Under the pieces are notes generated by a model. That model ran no database searches and was not told the DNA's origin. It worked only from the letters and a program-made list of their open reading frames with translations. Shown one piece after another: positions 32,682 through 40,788 of a DNA stretch of 64,000 nt (position 1 is the stretch's first letter; every line of letters begins with the position of its first letter). The translations under genes and the position numbers were made by a program. Source of the DNA: Bradyrhizobium arachidis (GTDB taxonomy: Bacteria > Pseudomonadota > Alphaproteobacteria > Rhizobiales > Xanthobacteraceae); NCBI RefSeq assembly GCF_015291705.1, contig NZ_CP030050.1, forward strand, positions 8,804,001 through 8,868,000. Direction: 5' to 3'.

Positions 32682-33812
32682 ATGCTGGTGCGGCGCTCCG
32701 AGCAGATCGACAGCTGGCTGCTGGTGGCGGCCACTGCCGTCTTCGTGCTGACGGCGGAGCGCTACTTCCAGGACTCCGGCCTGATCCGTCCGGGACCTCC
32801 GCAGGATCACCGCAACAGCGAGGCGAACTCACCGGAAACCAGCCCGGCCAGCGCGGCGACGCAGCCCGGCCACGGCCGCCGCTCGAAAAGCCCGTTCGCG
32901 ATTCCCTTCGCCGGCTGGAAGGACATCTTCTGGCGCACCTATCAGCGCATCGACGACGATCGCCTGCTCGCCACCGCCGGCGGCGTCGTGTTCTTCGGCC
33001 TGCTCGCGATCTTTCCGGCCGTCACGGCGCTGGTCTCGTCCTACGGACTATTCGCCGATCCCACCACCATCAGCGACAACCTCCAGAAGCTGGCAATGAT
33101 GCTGCCCCAGGGCACGTTTGAGATCGTCGAGGAGCAGGTCGGGCGCGTGGTGTCGAAGGGCAACACGGCGCTCGGCGCCACATTCCTGTTCGGCTTCGTG
33201 CTCGCGATCTGGAGCGCCAATGCCGGGGTCAAGGCGATCTTCGACGCGCTCAACGTCGCCTATGAGGAGCACGAGAAGCGCAGCTTCATCAAGCTGAACC
33301 TGGTGTCGCTGGCCTTCACGGTCGGTGGCATCGTCGCGCTCCTGGTGATGGTCGGCACCGTGGTCGCCTTCCCGCTCGCGCTCGATCATCTCGGCATCGC
33401 CCCCGAGAGCAAGCTGATCGTCGCGCTGGCGCGCTGGCCGCTGCTGTTCCTGATTCTCATGGTCGCGCTCGCCGTCCTCTACCGCTTCGCGCCAAGCCGC
33501 GATGCGCCGCGCTGGCAATGGCTGAGCCCCGGCGCGCTGACCGCCGCCATTCTCTGGATCGCCGGCTCGTCGCTGCTGTCCTGGTATCTCTCGTCCTTCG
33601 CCAATTACAACGCGACCTACGGCTCGCTTGGCGCGGCGATCGGCCTGATGATGTGGATGTGGATGTCGGCGATCGTCATCATGTTCGGCGCCGAGCTGAA
33701 CTCGGAGATCGAGCGGCAGACCCTGCGCGACACGACGACCGGTCGCCCCAAGCCGCTCGGCAGCCGCGAGGCGGTCTCGGCCGACACGGTCGGCGCCACC
33801 GCGCCGTTCTAG
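32682..33812 (+). CDS. YihY/BrkB-family inner-membrane protein
   Basis: The 376-aa product has one N-terminal hydrophobic segment (LLVAATAVFVLTAE), a Pro/Ser-rich linker, and then the YihY domain. That domain contains ATAGGVVFFGLLAIFPAVTAL, several membrane helices, and the conserved YNATYGSLGAAIGLMMWMWMS near the end. The family was once wrongly called RNase BN; its function in lipid or envelope biology is unsettled. It is followed by a hairpin at 33827-33849. The extra N-terminal helix plus linker is unlike the shortest members. Confidence 0.88.
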   Translation: MLVRRSEQIDSWLLVAATAVFVLTAERYFQDSGLIRPGPPQDHRNSEANSPETSPASAATQPGHGRRSKSPFAIPFAGWKDIFWRTYQRIDDDRLLATAGGVVFFGLLAIFPAVTALVSSYGLFADPTTISDNLQKLAMMLPQGTFEIVEEQVGRVVSKGNTALGATFLFGFVLAIWSANAGVKAIFDALNVAYEEHEKRSFIKLNLVSLAFTVGGIVALLVMVGTVVAFPLALDHLGIAPESKLIVALARWPLLFLILMVALAVLYRFAPSRDAPRWQWLSPGALTAAILWIAGSSLLSWYLSSFANYNATYGSLGAAIGLMMWMWMSAIVIMFGAELNSEIERQTLRDTTTGRPKPLGSREAVSADTVGATAPF

Positions 33813-33826
33813 CGGAGGACGACGAT

Positions 33827-33849
33827 CAGGCCGGAGTTGATCCGGCCTG
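33827..33849. terminator. Hairpin between convergent genes
   Basis: CAGGCCGG and CCGGCCTG are perfect 8-bp arms around a 7-bp loop. It lies between the stops of the YihY gene and the methyltransferase gene. No strong T-tract follows on either side, so termination is likely but not certain. Confidence 0.55.
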
Positions 33850-33862
33850 ACCACACTCGATT

Positions 33863-34696
33863 TCAGCGCTTGGTGATGACCGCTTCCAGATATTCGCTGT
33901 GCACGACGATCGTGCCGTCATCGGCATGGTTGAACTCGCCGAGCAGCGCCATGAGATCGCGCTTCAGCGCGGCCTGGCCGCTCTCGTCGAGCGCGGCGAA
34001 CGCCTTCAGCGTCGGCCCGTAGAAGGTCTTGAAGATTTCGAGCCAGTGGTCCGGCGAGCGGTAGCGGAACACGAACATGCGCGGCTCGGCCACGATCTCG
34101 GAAGCCTTGCTGCCGAACATCTCCTCGAGCCGAGCTGGGGTGCCCCACAGCGCAGGCGACTTCACGCCTGCCGGCGGGGCGATATGCTTGCCGATGGTCT
34201 TGAAGAGCTGGCCGATGAACCCCTGCGGCGTCCAGTTGGCGAGGCCGATCTTGCCGCCGGATTTGCAGACCCGCGCGAGCTCGGAGGCCGCCTTGTCCTG
34301 GTCCGGCGTGAACATCACGCCGAAGGTCGAGAGCACGACGTCGTAGCTGTTGTCCGCAAAGGGAAGCGCCTCGGCATCCGCCTCCCGGAATTCGACGGTC
34401 AGATGGTCCGCCGCCGCGCGCTCCTGCCCGCGCTTGAGCAGCGCCGGCACATAGTCCGTGGATGTGACGTCACACCAGCGCCGTGCTGCGGCCAATGTCG
34501 CATTGCCGTTGCCGGCGGCGACGTCCAGCACCTTGCTGCCGGCGCGTATGTCGAGTGCCTCACAGAGCTGCTCGCCGACGATCTGCAAGGTGGTGCCGAC
34601 GACGGCATAGTCGCCGGACGACCAGGCGCCATGCTGGCGCTGCTTGACGGCGGCAAGATCGGGTGTGGCTGGCTTGAGTGCGGCGGATGTCGACAT
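33863..34696 (-). CDS. Class I SAM-dependent methyltransferase
   Basis: The 277-aa product is a UbiE/arsenite-methyltransferase-like class I enzyme. The SAM loop is VLDVAAGNGNATLAAAR, the acidic strand TSTDYVPALL, the motif EADAEALPFADNSYDVVLS and the post-I motif FGVMF. A C-terminal half without clear motifs probably gives substrate specificity, which I cannot name. The ATG at 34696 (MSTSAALKPATPD) is preceded by a GGAG site. It is divergent from the winged-helix/TPR gene over a 123-bp gap, which may hold a shared control region. Confidence 0.85.
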   Translation of the reverse strand: MSTSAALKPATPDLAAVKQRQHGAWSSGDYAVVGTTLQIVGEQLCEALDIRAGSKVLDVAAGNGNATLAAARRWCDVTSTDYVPALLKRGQERAAADHLTVEFREADAEALPFADNSYDVVLSTFGVMFTPDQDKAASELARVCKSGGKIGLANWTPQGFIGQLFKTIGKHIAPPAGVKSPALWGTPARLEEMFGSKASEIVAEPRMFVFRYRSPDHWLEIFKTFYGPTLKAFAALDESGQAALKRDLMALLGEFNHADDGTIVVHSEYLEAVITKR

Positions 34697-34819
34697 GAGC
34701 AATCTCCTGCGGGTTGAAAACGCCGGGACGATAGGGCGCATGCGCATCGCTGGCCTTGAGAGCGGCGTTATTTTACGCTGAGGCCGCCTTGATTTCCGCG
34801 CGGGAGCCGAGGAGGGATT

Positions 34820-36382
34820 GTGACGTTTCAGTTCGAGGATTTCGTGCTCGATCCCGAGCGCCGCGAATTGCGGCGGGCGGATGCGCTCATCGCGCTCGAA
34901 CCTCAGGTGTTCGATCTCCTCATCTATCTCGTCCGCAACCGCGAGCGCGTGGTGACGCGGGACAATCTGCTCGACGCGGTCTGGAACGGCCGCGTCGTCT
35001 CGGAATCGACGCTGACCAGCCGGATCAATGCCGCCAGGCGCGCGGTCAATGACAATGGCGAGGAGCAGCGGCTGATCCGCACCATCGCACGCAAGGGCGT
35101 GCGCTTCGTCGGCGCGGTGATCGAGCGCTCGGATGCAGCGAAGCCGGCGGTCTTGTTGGCGCCCACGACCGCAGCGCCGACCGGACTGCCGCTGCCCGAT
35201 CGTCCCGCGATCGCCGTCCTGCCCTTCACCAACATGAGCGGCGAGGCCGAGCAGGATTATTTCTCCGACGGCATCAGCGAGGACATCATCACCGCGCTGT
35301 CGAAGCTGCGCTGGTTCTTCGTCATCGCGCGCAACTCCTCCTTCATCTACAAGGGCCGCACGGTGCATCTGCGGCAGGTCGCCGAAGAGCTCGGCGTGCG
35401 CTATGTCGTCGAAGGCAGCGTCCGCAGGGGCGGCGAGCGCGTCCGCATCACCGCGCAGCTCAACGACGTCGCCACCGGCAGTCATCTCTGGGCCGAGCGC
35501 TACGACCGCGAGCTCGCCGACGTCTTCGCCGTGCAGGACGAGATCACCGAAGCCATCGTCGCCGCGATCGAGCCGCAGCTTTACGCAGCCGAAAATTTTC
35601 GCGCCGAGCGCAAACCGCCCGACAGCATGGACGCCTGGGACCTCGTGATGCGCGCGCTGTCGCATTACTGGCGCGTGACGCGGCAGGACCATGTGGTGGC
35701 GCAGGCGCTGCTCGAAAAGGCCATCGCGCTCGACCCGAACTACGGCAAGGCGCTCGGCCTGCTCGGCACCAGCTACATGTTCACCGCGCATATGGGCTGG
35801 ATGGAGATGGCGAGCGCCATCACCGCCGCCGAGCGCGCGGCGCGCGCCGCGATCCGCGCCGACGACGAGGATGCCTGGGCGCACAACGCGCTCGGCCACG
35901 TCAACCTGTTCGCGCGGCGGTTCGACGACTCGCTCGCCGAATTCGAGACCGCGCTGCAGCTCAATCCGAATTTTGCGCTGGCACAGGGCTATTATGGACT
36001 GGCCTTGAGCTATTGCGGCCGCTGGCAGGAGGCCGACGAGGCGGCGCGCAGGGCGATCCGCCTCAGTCCGCGCGATCCCTATGCCCCCGTCTATTTCGGC
36101 ATCGCCGCCTATGCCCGCTTCCTCGGTAGCGACTACCCGGAAGCCATCCGCCTCGCCCAGGAATCCCTGCGCCAGCGCAGCGACTTCGTCGGCGCACACC
36201 GGGTGCTGACCGCGGCCGCGGGCATGGCCGGGCAAGCCGGGATCGCCCATGCCGCCCTGGAGGAACTCCGCCGCGCCCAGCCGAACGTGTCGCTGGCCTG
36301 GATCGCCGAGTTCATGCCGATCAAGCTCGCCGCCGACCGCGAGCACTACCTCGAGGGCTTTCGCCGCGCCGGATTGAGATAA
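34820..36382 (+). CDS. Winged-helix / TolB-like / TPR regulator
   Basis: The 520-aa product has an OmpR-type winged helix at residues 1-105 (EDFVLDPERRELRR...RTIARKGVRFVG). A TolB-N/FlgO-like domain follows at about 130-255 (AIAVLPFTNMSGEAEQDYF, SYVVEGSVRR-type RYVVEGSVRRGG). A row of tetratricopeptide repeats fills the C-terminus (AHNALGHVNLFARRFDDSL, FALAQGYYGLALSYCGRW). No receiver domain, cyclase catalytic domain or membrane segment is seen, although relatives are often mislabelled adenylate cyclase. The start is a GTG with a GGAGGG site. Likely a cytosolic transcription factor with protein partners; the targets are unknown. Confidence 0.85.
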   Translation: MTFQFEDFVLDPERRELRRADALIALEPQVFDLLIYLVRNRERVVTRDNLLDAVWNGRVVSESTLTSRINAARRAVNDNGEEQRLIRTIARKGVRFVGAVIERSDAAKPAVLLAPTTAAPTGLPLPDRPAIAVLPFTNMSGEAEQDYFSDGISEDIITALSKLRWFFVIARNSSFIYKGRTVHLRQVAEELGVRYVVEGSVRRGGERVRITAQLNDVATGSHLWAERYDRELADVFAVQDEITEAIVAAIEPQLYAAENFRAERKPPDSMDAWDLVMRALSHYWRVTRQDHVVAQALLEKAIALDPNYGKALGLLGTSYMFTAHMGWMEMASAITAAERAARAAIRADDEDAWAHNALGHVNLFARRFDDSLAEFETALQLNPNFALAQGYYGLALSYCGRWQEADEAARRAIRLSPRDPYAPVYFGIAAYARFLGSDYPEAIRLAQESLRQRSDFVGAHRVLTAAAGMAGQAGIAHAALEELRRAQPNVSLAWIAEFMPIKLAADREHYLEGFRRAGLR

Positions 36383-36527
36383 GCAGCTACGAGGCCGCTA
36401 TCCCCTCGAATCAACAATGATGTTAAGCTCGTGCGGCTTGGGGGAGCATGAGGCGTGACGGGGTTCGGACCGCGACCCGTGTTTTCCCGGCGTGAGGCAG
36501 TCAGCTCTTTGAGGCGTAACGCGCGGC

Positions 36528-38003
36528 ATGATTCGCATTTCGACGATCTTCATCGCCATCTGCATGGTTCTGGTCGCCGCCTCGCTCGGGCTGGTGCTCT
36601 ATTCGGTCGCCGGCATCAGCGGAACCGAATCCGCGATCGTGGCGCTGACCGCGCTGACCTTCCTGATCCTCTACAATGCGGTGTCGATGCGGCTGCGCGA
36701 CCGCAGCGATGTCGGCGGCCAGATCGCCGACCTCTCGCGCGGCACCGCCGACCTCGCCCGCCAGGTCGCCGAGTTCGGCCGCCGCCTCGCTGCGATCGAG
36801 GGACGTATCGCCTCGTCCAATTCGACCAACTCCGACCGCATCCAGTCGGTGGTCGGCGAGATCAATGAGCTCGGCGGGCTGGTCAAGCAGCTCGCCACCA
36901 CAGTGTCGGCGCATGAGGATCTCCTGGCCGGCGCGGCGCCACTGCCCTCTCCCGCTCCCGTCGCAAGTCTGGAAGCGGAGGCGCCAATCGATCTGGCCGC
37001 ACCGTTCGATCAGAAGCCGGTCGCACCTCCCCCGCTTGCCACTCCGCCATCGCGCCCGGCAGCACCCGCGGTCCAGACCCAGACCGCCCATCAGGCTCCC
37101 GCCGGTGGCCGCAACCAGACCCAAATGCTGGCAACGCTGCGCAACGCGGTCGACGAGAACCGCATCGACATCTTCCTTCAGCCGATGGTGACGCTGCCGC
37201 AGCGCAAGGTGCGGTTCTACGAAGCCGTGACGCGGGTGCGCGACGAGCGCGACCAGCTGATCGCGGCCGAGGAGTTCATCAGCATCGCCGAGGCCTCCGG
37301 GCTGATCGGGCGCATCGACAACATGGTGATGCTGCGCTGCGTGCAGGTGCTGCGGCGCCTGATGGTGCGCAACAAGGATGTCGGCGTGTTCTGCAACGTG
37401 GCGGCCTCCACGCTCGGCAATTCCACCACCTTCGCGCAATGCCTCGACTTCCTCGAAGCCAACCGGGCGCTGGCGCCCTCGCTGGTGCTGGAGTTCAAGC
37501 AGGCGACCTTCCGCAATCTCGGCCCGGCCGAGACCGAGAACCTCGCCGCGCTCGCCCAGCGCGGCTTCCGCTTCTCGATCGACCATGTCACCGATCTCAG
37601 GATCGAGCCGCGCGAGCTCGCCGATCGTGGCGTGCGCTTCATCAAGGTGCCGGCGACGCTGCTGCTCGACCCCAGGCAGGCGTCGGCCTCCGACATCCAC
37701 CCGTCCGATCTTTCCGACCTGCTCGGCCGTTTCGGCATCGACCTGATCGCCGAGCGGATCGAGGGCGAGCGCGCCGTGGTCGATCTGCTCGACTATGACG
37801 TGCGGTTCGGCCAGGGCTTCCTGTTCGCGCCGCCCCGGCCATTGCGGCCGGAGGGGGCATCTGCTACCGGCGGGGCCGCGCCGAACCAGGCGCAGGACAT
37901 TCAGGGATCCAATGGCTCCGCTTCCCCCAGCCCAAGCGCGACGTCAGCCGCAGCTCCGTCACAGCGCATCACCGGTAACGCCGCGCTCGCGCGCCGCATC
38001 TGA
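36528..38003 (+). CDS. TipF-like protein: membrane anchor, coiled coil and degenerate EAL domain
   Basis: The 491-aa product has two N-terminal membrane helices (about 5-27 and 33-53), a heptad-type coiled coil (about 60-130), a Pro/Ala-rich linker, and a C-terminal EAL domain (about 200-440). The EAL motif is changed to EAV (FYEAVTRVRDE). The DDFGTG-type loop is replaced by SIDHVTD, while the Lys (FIKVPATLL) and the QGFLF end remain. This suggests c-di-GMP binding without hydrolysis. Caulobacter TipF, which places the flagellum, has the same order. The name is by architecture, not proven orthology. Confidence 0.8.
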   Translation: MIRISTIFIAICMVLVAASLGLVLYSVAGISGTESAIVALTALTFLILYNAVSMRLRDRSDVGGQIADLSRGTADLARQVAEFGRRLAAIEGRIASSNSTNSDRIQSVVGEINELGGLVKQLATTVSAHEDLLAGAAPLPSPAPVASLEAEAPIDLAAPFDQKPVAPPPLATPPSRPAAPAVQTQTAHQAPAGGRNQTQMLATLRNAVDENRIDIFLQPMVTLPQRKVRFYEAVTRVRDERDQLIAAEEFISIAEASGLIGRIDNMVMLRCVQVLRRLMVRNKDVGVFCNVAASTLGNSTTFAQCLDFLEANRALAPSLVLEFKQATFRNLGPAETENLAALAQRGFRFSIDHVTDLRIEPRELADRGVRFIKVPATLLLDPRQASASDIHPSDLSDLLGRFGIDLIAERIEGERAVVDLLDYDVRFGQGFLFAPPRPLRPEGASATGGAAPNQAQDIQGSNGSASPSPSATSAAAPSQRITGNAALARRI

Positions 38004-38018
38004 TCGGCCACACACGTC

Positions 38019-38873
38019 ATGACCACGCTGCATTTCGCCCAAGGCCTGCGCGAGCTCGTGGGCGGCGTCGAGGTCGTGCTCAGCGACATCTGGGGCGTGG
38101 TTCATAACGGCCTCGAATCCTTCCCCGAAGCCTGCGAGGCGTTGCATACCTATCGCAGCCGCGGCGGTACGGTGATCCTGATCACCAACGCGCCGCGCCC
38201 GGCCGACTCCGTGCAGCGGCAACTGCGCAAGCTCGGCGTCGCCGACGAGACCTATGACGCCATCGTGTCATCGGGCGATCTGACCCGGCTCTATGTCGCC
38301 GAGCATCCCGGAAGCAAGATGTTCTGGCTCGGCCCCGAGCGCGACAATTCGATCTACCGCGGCCTCGATGCGACCACCGCGCCGCTGGAAGAGGCCGACT
38401 ACATTGTCTGCACCGGCCTCTATGACGACGAGACCGAGACGGCGGAAGACTATCGCGGCATGATGCTGAAGGCGCGCGAGCGCAAGCTGACGCTGGTCTG
38501 CGCCAACCCCGACATCGTCGTGGAGCGCGGCGACCGGCTGATCTATTGCGCCGGCGCCATCGCGGAGCTCTATCGGGAGCTCGGCGGCGAGGTGATCTTC
38601 TACGGCAAGCCGCACCGGCCGATCTACGAGCGCGCGATGCGGCTCGCCGGCGAACGCCAGGGCCATATGATCGACCGGAAGAAGGTGCTGGCGATCGGCG
38701 ATTCCGTCCGCACCGACCTGACCGGCGCGCGTGAGTTCGGCATCGACTGCCTGTTCGTCACCCGCGGCATCCATGCCGAGGAGTTCGAGGGCCTCGACCA
38801 GCTCGACCCGAACTCGGTGATGGAATTGTTCGGCCATCCGCCGAAGGCGCTGATGCGCGAATTGAAGTGGTGA
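38019..38873 (+). CDS. HAD-superfamily hydrolase, TIGR01459 type
   Basis: The 284-aa product is a subclass IIA HAD protein (NagD-like). Motif I is VVLSDIWGVVHNG, in which the usual second Asp is replaced by Trp; this DxWG form is typical of the TIGR01459 group as I recall it. Motif II is ILITNAPRP, motif III includes the Lys in FYGKPHRPIYE, and motif IV is VLAIGDSVRTDLTGA. The substrate is unknown; members are often called putative sugar phosphatases. It begins 15 bp after the TipF-like gene and may share its transcript. Confidence 0.88.
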   Translation: MTTLHFAQGLRELVGGVEVVLSDIWGVVHNGLESFPEACEALHTYRSRGGTVILITNAPRPADSVQRQLRKLGVADETYDAIVSSGDLTRLYVAEHPGSKMFWLGPERDNSIYRGLDATTAPLEEADYIVCTGLYDDETETAEDYRGMMLKARERKLTLVCANPDIVVERGDRLIYCAGAIAELYRELGGEVIFYGKPHRPIYERAMRLAGERQGHMIDRKKVLAIGDSVRTDLTGAREFGIDCLFVTRGIHAEEFEGLDQLDPNSVMELFGHPPKALMRELKW

Positions 38874-38885
38874 TTTTCTAGCTCT

Positions 38886-38923
38886 GTCATTCCGGGGCGC
38901 GCGAAGCGCGAACCCGGAATGAC
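38886..38923. repeat. Intergenic palindrome, family A short form
   Basis: GTCATTCCGGGGCGCGCGAAGCGCGAACCCGGAATGAC. The outer arms are the same as in the long family A copies, and the inner part is replaced by a GCGCGAAGCGCG hairpin. It lies 13 bp after the HAD gene stop. Confidence 0.8.
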
Positions 38924-38934
38924 GAACCCAGCAG

Positions 38935-38958
38935 AGAAAGCCCGGGACAAAGCCCGGG
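38935..38958 (-). terminator. Possible terminator of the CheY-like gene
   Basis: On the minus strand CCCGGGCTTTGTCCCGGG forms a hairpin followed by CTTTCTCT. It lies about 30 bp past the stop of the CheY-like gene. It resembles the family F palindrome at 16165-16185. Confidence 0.45.
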
Positions 38959-38988
38959 CCCTCCGAATTCAGCTGGCAGCTTTAGCGC

Positions 38989-39384
38989 TTACGCGCTCGC
39001 CATGTCCGGGAAGACCGCCTCGATCTTGGTCTTCAGCGTCGCCGCGTTGAACGGCTTGACGATGTAATTGTTCACGCCGGCCTTCTTGGCCGCGATCACG
39101 TTCTCGGTCTTCGATTCCGCCGTGATCATGATGAACGGCGTGGTGGCGAGGTTCGGATCCGCGCGCACTTCGCGCAGCAGGTCGTAGCCCGTCATCGGCT
39201 CCATGTTCCAGTCGGAAATCACAAGCCCGTATTTCTTGCCGCGCATCTTGTTCAGCGCCGCCGAACCGTCGCTGGCATCATCGATATTATCGAAGCCAAG
39301 CTGCTTCAGCAGATTCCGGATGATACGGATCATGGTGCTATAGTCATCCACCACCAGAACCGGCATCGACAAATCAACCGCCAT
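38989..39384 (-). CDS. Single-domain CheY-like response regulator
   Basis: The 131-aa product is a stand-alone receiver: acidic pair Asp13-Asp14 in VLVVDDYSTMIR, phospho-accepting Asp58 in LVISDWNMEPMTGYD, Thr/Ser in IMITAES and Lys110 in NYIVKPF. The DYSTMIRIIRNLLKQLGF start and DWNMEP are typical of chemotaxis CheY. No chemotaxis or flagellar gene is adjacent, but the TipF-like gene lies 1 kb away. Inferred role: flagellar motor control or a phosphate sink. Confidence 0.88.
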   Translation of the reverse strand: MAVDLSMPVLVVDDYSTMIRIIRNLLKQLGFDNIDDASDGSAALNKMRGKKYGLVISDWNMEPMTGYDLLREVRADPNLATTPFIMITAESKTENVIAAKKAGVNNYIVKPFNAATLKTKIEAVFPDMASA

Positions 39385-39613
39385 CTCGACTCCCCCAACG
39401 CATACCCAGGAATATTACGATCAGACCTGCCAGACCGGAGCCCGGCGGTTCCACGATCAAGGACTAGCATCAAGGCGTTAAACAGCCCGTTAACTGGGGA
39501 CGCCTTCGAAGAATTGAAATCGTGTTCAATTCGGCCGCACCCTCCCGCTTGACTTCATCCGGCCGGTCGCGCCACGGTCCCGGCCGGTCCCGCCGGCTCC
39601 GAGAATTCCCCTG

Positions 39614-40585
39614 ATGTCTCCGCCTTTTACCGTTATCCGCGACAGCACGCCGGATTCCGCCATTCCCCGGGGCGCCGTGGTCGCCATGGGCAATTTCGAC
39701 GGCGTTCATCTCGGCCATCGGGCCGTGATCGCCGCGGCCCTGGAAATGGGCCGGGCGCATGGCCGCCCTGCGCTGGCCTTGACCTTCGAGCCGCATCCGC
39801 GGCGGTTTTTCAGCCCCAACACCCCGCAATTCCGCTTGACGGATGAACGGGCCAAGCTGCGGCTACTGGCCGGCACCGGGCTCGCCGGCGCCGTGGTCAT
39901 GACCTTCGACAAGGCGCGCGCCGGCACCAGCGCGCAAGACTTCATTCACCATGACCTGATCGGGCGCCTCGGCGTCAGCGGCATCGCGGTCGGTTACGAC
40001 TTCCATTTCGGCAAAGGTCGCGTCGGCTCGCCGAGCCTGCTGGTCAACGAGGCGCCCCGGCTTGGCATCGAGGTCGACGTGCAGCCGCATATCGACATCG
40101 ACGAGCGGCCGGTGTCCTCCAGCGCGATCCGGATCGCGCTCGCCGAAGGCCTGCTCAATGATGCCACCACCATGCTGGGCGCACCCTGGTTCGTCACCGG
40201 CGAGGTGATCCACGGCGAGAAGCGTGGCCGCGACCTCGGCTACCCCACCGCCAATATCCAGTTGGATGCCAATTGCGGGCTCAAGCACGGCATCTATGCG
40301 GTGCGGGTCGGCCGCGGGCCTGAGCGGCTGGATGGGGTGGCGAGCTTCGGCCGCCGCCCAACCTTTGATAATGGCGCGCCCCTCCTGGAAATCTTCCTGT
40401 TCGACTTCAAGGGCGACCTCTACGGCCAGACGCTCGACTGTGCCTTCGTCGGCTTCATCCGCGAGGAGCTGAAATTCGACAGCCTGGAGGCCCTGATCCG
40501 CCAGATGGACGACGATTCCGCCCGCGCCCGCGCCATGCTGGCCGCCGCCCCCGACGCGTTTCCGCGGCTCGGCGTGATCGATTGA
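39614..40585 (+). CDS. ribF: Bifunctional riboflavin kinase / FAD synthetase
   Basis: The 323-aa product makes FMN from riboflavin and then FAD. The N-terminal nucleotidyltransferase domain has AMGNFDGVHLGHRAVI and TFEPHPRRFF, with ISSTxIR-like VSSSAIRIAL. The C-terminal kinase domain has GEKRGRDLGYPTANIQ and GRRPTFDNG. Its FAD is needed by CoxM and the flavin enzymes here. It is followed by ileS and lspA, an old conserved order (ribF-ileS-lspA) also seen in E. coli. Confidence 0.96.
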   Translation: MSPPFTVIRDSTPDSAIPRGAVVAMGNFDGVHLGHRAVIAAALEMGRAHGRPALALTFEPHPRRFFSPNTPQFRLTDERAKLRLLAGTGLAGAVVMTFDKARAGTSAQDFIHHDLIGRLGVSGIAVGYDFHFGKGRVGSPSLLVNEAPRLGIEVDVQPHIDIDERPVSSSAIRIALAEGLLNDATTMLGAPWFVTGEVIHGEKRGRDLGYPTANIQLDANCGLKHGIYAVRVGRGPERLDGVASFGRRPTFDNGAPLLEIFLFDFKGDLYGQTLDCAFVGFIREELKFDSLEALIRQMDDDSARARAMLAAAPDAFPRLGVID

Positions 40586-40788
40586 GGCCCGAATCCGGCC
40601 CGCCGAACCTTTGCGCTTGCCTCGCCCGGCTGCTATGGAGGGCCCATGTTTGCGCGGCGCATCATAGGGATTAGCGGCCCGGCTTCCGCCTGAGCCTGAA
40701 GGCTCGGCGCAAGACCGGGATTTTGACGTTTCACCCCGCGATTCCCAATCGCCATCCGTTCCCGCGCCCTTCCGAGCCAGTCAGCCTC

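Noticed and set aside
34820..36382. Adenylate cyclase
   Set aside because: Relatives are often named so, but no class III cyclase domain is present, only winged helix, TolB-like part and TPRs.
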